From: Aquisalimonas sp.
GTDB lineage: Bacteria > Pseudomonadota > Gammaproteobacteria > Nitrococcales > Aquisalimonadaceae
Direction of reading: 5' to 3'
DNA length: 5,844 bases
Assembly: GCA_007127625.1 (NCBI GenBank)
Contig: SKYZ01000149.1
Span: forward strand, 1-5,844
The position numbers and the translations under genes are program-made. The notes below the pieces were generated by a model. That model saw nothing but the letters and a program-made list of their open reading frames with translations, made no database searches and was not told the DNA's origin. Positions 1 to 5,844 of this stretch are shown piece after piece; positions within the stretch are counted from its first letter, which is position 1, and the number at the start of each line of letters is the position of its first letter.

Positions 1-52
1 AGGTGCTAGTGGGGGAGACCCCGTGGAGGTTCAAGTCCTCTCCTGGGCACCA
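1..52 (+). tRNA. tRNA-Leu (CUN-reading, anticodon NAG), 3' part only
   Basis: This is the 3' portion of a class II tRNA, cut by the left window edge. Bases 1-2 (AG) would be the last two anticodon positions, followed by the purine and T that close the loop and the anticodon-stem 3' strand GCTAG at 5-9. A long variable arm follows (GGGG 12-15 pairing with CCCC 19-22 around a 3-nt loop). The T arm has stem 25-29 pairing with 37-41 and loop TTCAAGT. The acceptor 3' strand CCTGGGC is at 42-48, then A49 and an encoded CCA at 50-52. The long variable arm together with A35-G36 fits leucine tRNAs that read CUN codons. The first anticodon base lies outside the window, so CAG, GAG or TAG cannot be told apart. 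The gene is convergent with purA and followed 7 bp later by a stem-loop terminator. Confidence 0.92.
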
Positions 53-59
53 GGCATTG

Positions 60-87
60 AAAAAGGCGGCCAAACGGCCGCCTTTTT
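60..87. terminator. Probable bidirectional intrinsic terminator between tRNA-Leu and purA
   Basis: A perfect 7-bp G/C stem (GGCGGCC 65-71 with GGCCGCC 76-82, 4-nt loop AAAC) is flanked by AAAAA at 60-64 and TTTTT at 83-87. Read on the plus strand, the T-run follows the hairpin 7 bp after the tRNA-Leu CCA. Read on the minus strand, the A-run becomes a U-tract that would end the purA transcript about 90 nt after its stop codon. The symmetry and the convergent flanking genes suggest that one element serves both. The hairpin is seen directly; the dual use is inferred. Confidence 0.88.
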
Positions 88-123
88 CGTTTCCGCACGA
101 CTGCCACAGCCGGCCAGCACGCG

Positions 124-140
124 ACGCGCCCGCGGCGCGC
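124..140 (-). repeat. GC-rich hairpin in the purA 3' untranslated region
   Basis: In the minus-strand RNA, GCGCGCC (140-134) can pair with GGCGCGU (130-124) around a 3-nt loop, giving six G-C pairs and one G-U. It lies about 30 nt after the purA stop and before the terminator at 60-87, with no U-tract of its own. It may stabilise the purA 3' end, or it may simply reflect the high GC content of the spacer. Confidence 0.35.
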
Positions 141-168
141 ACCAGCCGTACCGAGCGCAGTCATCCGG

Positions 169-1473
<1,305 letters not shown>

Positions 1474-1494
1474 TTAGGTTCCAGTTCCTGTGGC

Positions 1495-1508
1495 GCGGCG
1501 ACTGCCGC
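1495..1508 (-). repeat. Small hairpin in the hisZ-purA spacer
   Basis: GCGGC (1495-1499) and GCCGC (1504-1508) form a perfect 5-bp inverted repeat around a 4-nt loop in the 63-bp gap between hisZ and purA. No T-run follows on the minus strand, so it is not an intrinsic terminator. It sits upstream of the weak purA ribosome site and could affect mRNA processing or do nothing. Confidence 0.3.
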
Positions 1509-1533
1509 AATCAATCATGAACTCGCGGGACCT

Positions 1534-2730
1534 TCAGAGATCCACCACCTTCCAGGCCCCGTCCTGCTCCACCAGCTGGCGGTCGCAGCCGAGTTCTTCC
1601 GGTAGCGCTGGCTGCCCCGGCAGCTGTACGACGACACGCTCGCCGTGCTCGCGCAGCTGCCGAATGGCGTTGACCAGGTCGGCGGCATCCCCCCAGGGCG
1701 CCAGAATGCCTCGCAGCTGCGGCGCCGCGGCGTCCTCGCCCAGGGCGCTCAGCGTCTTGAGATCGGCACTGAAGCCCGTCGCCGGGCGCGAGCGCCCGAA
1801 GACTTCACCGATACTGTCGTAGCGACCGCCACGGGCCACCTCCTGACCATAACCGGGCACGAAGGCGGCGAACACCACGCCGGTGTGGAAGCGATAGCCA
1901 CGCAATTCCGCCAGATCGAAGTGCAGGGTCGCTTCCGGGATGTGCCGTTCGATGGCCGACGACAACGCCCAGAGATGGCGTAGCGCCTGCTGGACATCCT
2001 CCCCTGCCCCGGCCAGGTGCTCACCGGCGTGGTCGAGCACTTCGACACTGCCATTGAGATCCGCCAGCGACGCCAGGCGATCCCGGGGCGGGCCGTCCGC
2101 CACCTCGTCCAGCAGCTCGGTGATCTCCGCGCGGGCCTTGCGCTGGAGGCAGTCGAACAGGCGCGCCTCCACGTCCCGGTCCAGCTCGGCTTCCCGGGCC
2201 AGCGCCCGGAAAATCCCGACATGCCCGATATCCAGGTGCGGCGACGGCAACCCGGCAATACGCAGCGTTTCCATCATCAGCGCGATGATCTCCACGTCGC
2301 TCTCGACACCGGCATGCCCGAACAGCTCGGCACCGAGCTGGACGGGATTACGGCTACGACCGGGCCCTTCGGGGCGCGTGTTGAGCACGGTTCCCAGGTA
2401 GCACAGCCGCGCCGGACCGGAGCGCCGCAACTGGTGGGCATCAATGCGCGCCGCCTGCGGCGTCATGTCCGCGCGTACGCCCATGAGCCGACCGGAGAGC
2501 TGATCGGTGAGCTTGAACGTCTGCAGGTCCAGGTCGGGGCCGGTACCGATCAGCAGCGAGTCCAGGTACTCGATGACCGGCGGCATGACCAGTTCGTATC
2601 CCCAGCGGTCCCAGGTATCCAGGATCTGCCGGCGCAGGGCTTCCAGCGCCGCCGCGCGCGGCGGTAGCACCTCATCCACCGCATCCGGCAGCAGCCAGCG
2701 GTTGGCCCGGGAAAATTCGGTTTCTTTCAT
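1534..2730 (-). CDS. hisZ: ATP phosphoribosyltransferase regulatory subunit HisZ
   Basis: HisZ is a catalytically inactive paralogue of the histidyl-tRNA synthetase core. It joins short-form HisG to make active ATP phosphoribosyltransferase, the feedback-regulated first step of histidine synthesis from ATP and PRPP in the cytoplasm. The 398 residues match the family length. The opening region (RWLLPDAVDEVLPP at 11-24) and DLDLQTFKLTDQLSGRLMGV from 66 are typical of HisZ. The class II motif 2-like stretch GVRADMTPQAARI is at 84-96, RGYRFHTGVVF at 277-287 and ARGGRYD at 299-305. The C-terminus lacks a full HisRS anticodon-binding domain, which argues for HisZ rather than HisS. The start is supported by a GGAGA ribosome site 10 nt upstream. 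The gene begins 18 bp after the DUF2065 stop, so the two are almost certainly translated from one mRNA. Its presence predicts that a short-form hisG lies elsewhere in the genome. Confidence 0.95.
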   Translation of the reverse strand: MKETEFSRANRWLLPDAVDEVLPPRAAALEALRRQILDTWDRWGYELVMPPVIEYLDSLLIGTGPDLDLQTFKLTDQLSGRLMGVRADMTPQAARIDAHQLRRSGPARLCYLGTVLNTRPEGPGRSRNPVQLGAELFGHAGVESDVEIIALMMETLRIAGLPSPHLDIGHVGIFRALAREAELDRDVEARLFDCLQRKARAEITELLDEVADGPPRDRLASLADLNGSVEVLDHAGEHLAGAGEDVQQALRHLWALSSAIERHIPEATLHFDLAELRGYRFHTGVVFAAFVPGYGQEVARGGRYDSIGEVFGRSRPATGFSADLKTLSALGEDAAAPQLRGILAPWGDAADLVNAIRQLREHGERVVVQLPGQPALPEELGCDRQLVEQDGAWKVVDL

Positions 2731-2748
2731 CGGCTGCGGCTCTCCATG

Positions 2749-2943
2749 TCAGGGACCGAACAGGTAGAGCAGGCCCAACCCGCTCAGCATGGCCGCCAGT
2801 CCGCCCAGGCGCAGGCTGCGGTCATCCATCGCAAGCACCTGTGCCAGATAGCGACGGAGCAGAGTCGGACTGAGAAACGGCAGGATCCCCTCGACGATCA
2901 GCACCAGGGCCACCGCGGTCATCAGCAGCTCGAAAGGTCCCAT
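2749..2943 (-). CDS. yjeT: DUF2065 family small inner-membrane protein (YjeT-like)
   Basis: This is a 64-residue hydrophobic protein with two predicted membrane helices, at about residues 4-23 and 45-62. They are joined by a polar, Arg/Asp-containing loop (LLRRYLAQVLAMDDRSLRLGG region, 28-48). The pattern, the short length, an early Glu inside helix 1 (VEGILPFLSP) and the position right after hflC match DUF2065/YjeT proteins. Their function is unknown; the conserved location suggests a link to the HflKC membrane complex or merely to the operon. The start is supported by a GGAGA ribosome site with 4 nt spacing. That site directly abuts the U-tract of an intrinsic terminator, which is unusual (see the terminator and alternative-hairpin entries). 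hisZ follows after 18 bp. The identification rests on pattern and context rather than on a catalytic motif. Confidence 0.87.
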   Translation of the reverse strand: MGPFELLMTAVALVLIVEGILPFLSPTLLRRYLAQVLAMDDRSLRLGGLAAMLSGLGLLYLFGP

Positions 2944-2975
2944 ACCGTCTCCAAAAAAAGCCGGGCGGTATGGAA
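2938..2975 (-). promoter_or_regulatory. Alternative hairpin that would enclose the DUF2065 ribosome site and start codon
   Basis: In minus-strand RNA, UUCCAUACCG (2975-2966) is complementary to CGGUAUGGGA (2947-2938), giving ten pairs with a single G-U; the central eight are perfect. The 3' arm contains the DUF2065 AUG (2943-2941), and the 18-nt loop contains the U-tract and the GGAGA ribosome site (2952-2948). The 5' arm overlaps the loop and three bases of the 3' stem of the terminator hairpin, so the two structures cannot form fully at once. Even with the terminator intact, its loop CCAUA could pair with UAUGG at the start codon as a pseudoknot. The complementarity is seen directly; a regulatory role is inferred. 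Confidence 0.42.
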
Positions 2976-2984
2976 ACCGCCCGG
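2953..2984 (-). terminator. Intrinsic terminator after hflC, before DUF2065
   Basis: On the minus strand, an 8-bp all-G/C stem (CCGGGCGG 2984-2977 with CCGCCCGG 2968-2961, 8-nt loop) is followed by one C and seven Ts (2959-2953). It lies about 36 nt after the hflC stop and ends only 9 nt before the DUF2065 start codon. It should end most transcripts from hflX/hflK/hflC, so DUF2065 expression from upstream needs read-through. The plus strand has no T-run after the stem, so it acts in one direction only. Confidence 0.88.
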
Positions 2985-3020
2985 TGGCCGTTGCTCACCC
3001 GTGACCAAGCGCCGCGGCGT

Positions 3021-3914
3021 TCAGTCCTCGTCGTCGCCGTTCTCGCGGGCGCCGTCCATCTGATTCAGATAGCGGAAGAACTCGCTGTCCGGGGTCAGCA
3101 CCAGCACGTCGTCGTCACTGCGGAAGGCGCGGTCATACGCCCGCAGGCTGCGGGTGAAATCGAAGAACTCGCGGTCCTGTTCCGCTGCCCTGGCGAAGAT
3201 GGCAGCCGCCTCGGCGTCACCTTCACCACGCAGTTCCTCGCCGTCACGACGCGCCTCGGCCACCAGCACCGTTCGCTGGCGATCCGCATCGGCGCGGATG
3301 CGTTCCGAAGCCTCGTCACCGCTGGCACGGATGTCCCGGGCCACACGCTCACGCTCGGCAACCATCCGACTGAAAACCGACTCACTCACCGCCGGTGGGA
3401 GGTCGACACGTTTGAGGCGTACATCCAGCACCTCGATGCCAAGATCCGCAGCGTAGACGTTCGCCTCTTCACTGAGGATGTCCATGATTACCCCGCGCTC
3501 GCCGGAGACCACATCCTGGATAGTCCGTCGGCCGAACTCGCTGCGCAGGCTGTCCTTGATGTTCTCGTTGAGACGGGCGTTGGCACGCGTCGGATCGCCG
3601 CCCACAGTGGTGTAGTAGGTGCGCACGTCCGACACCCGCCACTTCACGAAGGCATCCACGATCAGGTTCTTCAACTCGCCGGTGAGGTAGCGCTCCGGCT
3701 CCGCGTCCAGGGTCTGCACCCGGGCGTCGAACTTCCGCACGTTGTTCACGAACGGCATCTTGAAATGCAGGCCCGGGTCGTAGTCGTCCCGCAGGATCTC
3801 ACCCAGACGGAACTTGAGCGCCTTCTCCGTCTCGTCGACGGTGAAGACCGAGAAGTATCCGAGCACGACGGCGACGGCAACAACAATGCCTGCAATGGAC
3901 TTGAAGGATTGCAT
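3021..3914 (-). CDS. hflC: HflC, SPFH-domain modulator of FtsH protease
   Basis: HflC partners with HflK in a large ring or cage of SPFH (stomatin/prohibitin/flotillin/HflK-C) proteins on the periplasmic side of the inner membrane. There it surrounds the FtsH AAA protease and limits its access to membrane substrates. The 297-residue protein has an N-terminal membrane anchor at about residues 5-24, then an SPFH domain with the typical FTVDETEKALKFRLGEI at 24-40 and DPGLHFKMPFVNNVRKFDAR from 46. YLTGELKNLIVDAFVKWRV is at 76-94. A charged Ala/Glu/Arg-rich coiled coil covers about 180-250, and the C-terminal segment (EFFRYLNQMD at 278-287) precedes an acidic tail. Length and domains are normal. 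The ATG overlaps the hflK stop by one base (TGATG), and a GGAGGG ribosome site lies 6 nt upstream inside hflK, so the two are translationally coupled. An intrinsic terminator follows. Confidence 0.97.
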   Translation of the reverse strand: MQSFKSIAGIVVAVAVVLGYFSVFTVDETEKALKFRLGEILRDDYDPGLHFKMPFVNNVRKFDARVQTLDAEPERYLTGELKNLIVDAFVKWRVSDVRTYYTTVGGDPTRANARLNENIKDSLRSEFGRRTIQDVVSGERGVIMDILSEEANVYAADLGIEVLDVRLKRVDLPPAVSESVFSRMVAERERVARDIRASGDEASERIRADADRQRTVLVAEARRDGEELRGEGDAEAAAIFARAAEQDREFFDFTRSLRAYDRAFRSDDDVLVLTPDSEFFRYLNQMDGARENGDDED

Positions 3915-5155
3915 CAGCGGCCCTCCCTGGAGCGGAGATCACCGCGGCTGCGGGCGCCGCCATCCTGGGCACCGCTCTGCGACGTGCTCAGCCGGCGATC
4001 GAGAATGTCCGGGTCGAGCCGACCCGTGTCACGCTGCCCGTCGCCGTCGACGCGGGGCCGGGACATGCCGTCCAGCGGCAGGTAGAGCAGCGAATCGGCA
4101 GCGTCACCCGTCATGAAGATTTTCCTGCTACGAGAGTAGATGTCGGAGACAGCATCCAGATAGATGCGCGTCCGCGTGACTTCCGGGGCCTGGGAGTACT
4201 CCTGGAGAAGAGCCAGGAAGCGGGCACTCTCACCCTCGGCCTCGGCAATGGCCTGCTGACGATAGCCCTCGGCCTCCTCGCGTATACGTGCCGATTCACC
4301 CTGCGCCCGGGGAATGATCTCGTTGCGATAGGCGTTGGCCTGGTTGATCTTCCGCTGCTCGTCCTCGCGGGCCATGATGGCGTCCTCGAAGGCCGGCTGG
4401 ACTTCTTCCGGCGGCTGCACGTCCTGCATGTCCACGCTCACCACGCGCAACCCGGTCTGATAGCTCTCCATGGCTTCGCTGACCAGTCGACGTGTCTCCT
4501 GGGCCACCTCGGTGCGCCCCTCGGTGAGCACGAAGTCCATGCGCCGTTTGCCCACCGTCTCACGCAGGGCACTCTCGGACATGTCCTTGATGGTCTGTTC
4601 AGGGTCGCGGAAATTGAAGACGAATGCCGCCGGGTCCTCCACCTGATACTGCACGGCGAGCTGCACGTCGACGATGTTTTCGTCCTGGGTGAGCATCAGC
4701 GCCTCGCGCGGCACGTGCCGGCGCTGATTACCGCCACCGGTCTGGTAACCGATCTCGGAGACCCGGATTTCTTCGACGTTGACCCGCTCGACGCTACCGA
4801 TGGGCTGCGGTGGCCGCCAGTGCGGCCCCGGCATGGTGGTGCGGTGGAACGCCCCAAAGCGCTTCTCCACGCCACGGTGGCCCTCGTCGACGATGTAGAT
4901 GCCGGAGGCAAGCCAGACCAGCAACGCTACACCGATGATGCCGCCGATGGCGGCGCCGCTGATGCCGGACGGACCTCCTGACCCGCCGTCATCGCCACCC
5001 TGGCCGTTGCCGCCGGACTGCCCGCCCTTGCCGCCAAACAGCCCGCCGAATTTGCCCTTGACGTTCTTGATGACCTCGTCCAGGTCCGGCGGCCCCTGAT
5101 TCCCTGAGCCACCCCAAGGGTCCCGATTCCCACGACCGGGTTCGTTCCAGGACAT
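3914..5155 (-). CDS. hflK: HflK, SPFH-domain modulator of FtsH protease
   Basis: HflK is the larger partner of HflC in the inner-membrane HflKC complex that regulates FtsH. The 413-residue length is close to the E. coli protein. The N-terminal cytoplasmic tail (about 1-65) opens with the family signature MSWNEPG, DPWG and GPPDLDEV. It then becomes a Gly-rich low-complexity linker at about 37-65. A single membrane helix lies at about 66-88, followed by the SPFH start IYIVDEGHRGVEKRFGAF (86-103) and MLTQDENIVDVQLAVQYQV (154-172). A coiled coil rich in Ala, Glu, Arg and Gln spans about 255-320. The conserved IYLDAVSDIY segment is at 331-340, and a polar, probably disordered tail runs from 365. 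The start is supported by GGAG 6 nt upstream. The gene is 96 bp after hflX, with a candidate promoter in the gap, and overlaps hflC by one base. No missing segments are seen. Confidence 0.97.
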   Translation of the reverse strand: MSWNEPGRGNRDPWGGSGNQGPPDLDEVIKNVKGKFGGLFGGKGGQSGGNGQGGDDGGSGGPSGISGAAIGGIIGVALLVWLASGIYIVDEGHRGVEKRFGAFHRTTMPGPHWRPPQPIGSVERVNVEEIRVSEIGYQTGGGNQRRHVPREALMLTQDENIVDVQLAVQYQVEDPAAFVFNFRDPEQTIKDMSESALRETVGKRRMDFVLTEGRTEVAQETRRLVSEAMESYQTGLRVVSVDMQDVQPPEEVQPAFEDAIMAREDEQRKINQANAYRNEIIPRAQGESARIREEAEGYRQQAIAEAEGESARFLALLQEYSQAPEVTRTRIYLDAVSDIYSRSRKIFMTGDAADSLLYLPLDGMSRPRVDGDGQRDTGRLDPDILDRRLSTSQSGAQDGGARSRGDLRSREGR

Positions 5156-5211
5156 ACCCTTCTCCGAGTAAACAATTATTGGAATGCGCGCGGACCGCAG
5201 ACGAGCACGGG

Positions 5212-5241
5212 ATTGTAATGACCCGGACCGCTGCCCCGCAA
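5212..5241 (-). promoter_or_regulatory. hflK: Possible sigma-70-type promoter for hflK-hflC
   Basis: On the minus strand, TTGCGG (5241-5236) and TACAAT (5217-5212) are separated by 18 bp. The -10 box matches the consensus at five of six positions and the -35 at three. It sits wholly in the hflX-hflK spacer and would give a leader of about 50 nt before the hflK ATG. The leader has an AT-rich patch (about 5169-5183) just upstream of the ribosome site, in contrast to the GC-rich surroundings. The match could be chance, and co-transcription from hflX remains possible. Confidence 0.35.
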
Positions 5242-5251
5242 CATGTCACCG

Positions 5252-5844
5252 CTACACTGCCTGCAGAGGCGCGGTGAGGCCCTCCTTTTCGTACAGCCGA
5301 TCCAGATCGCGGCGGCGCAGCTCCACCTCGAGCACCAGCTCGCCGGATTCGGTCCAGTCCTCGCCGAGCACTTCGCCCAGATCGAAGAAGCGCGACCGCA
5401 GCCGGCCCTGCGCAGGATCCAGACAGATGCGGCCACGTACCCGCTCTGCGGCCACGCTGTCGGCGATGGCCGACAGCAGCAGATCCATGCCGCGGCCGTC
5501 GTGGGCAGATACCCAGACATCGGTGATGCCGGTCTCCGGGTCCACGGACACGCCGGGTTCCCGCGACGTGCGGTCCACCTTGTTGTAGACCCGGATGCGC
5601 GGAATCTCCGCCGCACCGATGGACTCCAGCACCGACTCCACTTCGGTGATGCTGGCCTCGCGGTTGTCCTCGCCGGCGTCGATGACATGCAGCAGCAGCT
5701 GCGACTCGGTTGCCTCCTCCAGGGTGGACCGAAACGCTGCCACCAACTGGTGCGGCAACTCGCGGATGAAACCCACCGTGTCGGCAAGGATCACCGTGTC
5801 GCCACTGGCGACGTGCACGCGACGCAGGGTGGTATCCAGGGTCG
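5252..5844 (-). CDS. hflX: GTPase HflX, C-terminal part (5' end outside window)
   Basis: HflX is a GTPase of the translation factor-related (Obg-HflX) class that binds the large ribosomal subunit and splits stalled or heat-damaged ribosomes. About 196 codons are visible and the frame stays open to the right edge, so the gene is cut by the window. An internal GTG at 5818 is not the real start. Visible parts are the end of the switch I region (TLDTTLRR), the G3 motif DTVGF (5782-5768) and LPHQLVAAFRSTLEEA. The G4 motif NKVD is at 5584-5573 and the G5-like VSAHDGRG lies further on. The C-terminal domain follows, with GRLRSRFFDL and the closing PLQAV before a TAG stop. The P-loop (G1) and the N-terminal HflX domain lie beyond the window. 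hflK follows 96 bp downstream, the normal order, which usually includes hfq upstream of hflX. Confidence 0.96.
   Translation of the reverse strand, partial: TLDTTLRRVHVASGDTVILADTVGFIRELPHQLVAAFRSTLEEATESQLLLHVIDAGEDNREASITEVESVLESIGAAEIPRIRVYNKVDRTSREPGVSVDPETGITDVWVSAHDGRGMDLLLSAIADSVAAERVRGRICLDPAQGRLRSRFFDLGEVLGEDWTESGELVLEVELRRRDLDRLYEKEGLTAPLQAV

Noticed and set aside
2017..2667. 216-codon plus-strand open frame opposite hisZ
   Set aside because: It is a shadow of hisZ; its composition mirrors the reverse complement of the real gene.
2961..2984. The hflC terminator stem as a plus-strand terminator
   Set aside because: No T-run follows the stem on the plus strand, and no plus-strand gene lies upstream of it.
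2970..4085. 371-codon open frame on the plus strand opposite hflC and the 3' end of hflK
   Set aside because: It lies antisense to clear hflC/hflK coding sequence, resembles no known family, and is the kind of long shadow frame expected in GC-rich DNA with strong codon bias.
5176..5787. 203-codon minus-strand open frame overlapping hflX in another frame and running into the spacer before hflK
   Set aside because: The hflX frame carries conserved GTPase motifs; this alternative frame is Arg/Ser/Trp-rich and has no homology-like motif.
5818..5818. GTG at 5818 as the start of hflX
   Set aside because: The same frame continues open to the window edge with conserved HflX residues (TLDTTLRR) upstream, and a start here would remove the P-loop. 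It is an internal valine codon.

Overview
The window is a compact, GC-rich (roughly two-thirds G+C) chromosomal core segment. It looks like a gammaproteobacterium, perhaps a Chromatiales/Ectothiorhodospira-type or Pseudomonas-like lineage, although the lineage is inferred only from gene order and composition. The order hflX-hflK-hflC-yjeT(DUF2065)-hisZ-purA is a known gammaproteobacterial arrangement. E. coli has the same series without hisZ. There are no mobile elements, phage genes, CRISPR arrays or obvious foreign DNA.

Layout, left to right. The 3' half of a tRNA-Leu gene (+ strand, cut by the window edge inside the anticodon) ends at 52. A strong stem-loop with T-runs on both strands follows at 60-87 and probably terminates both the tRNA and the convergent purA transcript. 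All protein genes are on the minus strand, so in transcription order they run right to left: hflX (only its C-terminal part, entering from the right edge), a 96-bp gap with a possible promoter, hflK, hflC (start overlapping the hflK stop), an intrinsic terminator, a 64-residue DUF2065 membrane protein, hisZ (18 bp later) and purA (63 bp later).

Functionally, HflX is a ribosome-associated GTPase, and HflK/HflC form the membrane SPFH complex that modulates the FtsH protease. DUF2065 is a small two-helix membrane protein of unknown role. HisZ is the regulatory subunit of short-form ATP phosphoribosyltransferase (first step of histidine synthesis), and PurA makes the first committed AMP precursor from IMP. 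HisZ and PurA both relate to purine nucleotides, because the HisG/HisZ enzyme consumes ATP and its pathway returns AICAR to purine synthesis.

The most interesting point is the hflC-DUF2065 junction. A textbook intrinsic terminator has its U-tract directly abutting the DUF2065 ribosome-binding site. Its loop and 3' arm can instead pair with the DUF2065 start-codon region, giving two mutually exclusive RNA structures. This looks like a possible attenuation or translation switch controlling DUF2065-hisZ-purA, but it is a prediction only. The rest of the window is ordinary housekeeping sequence.
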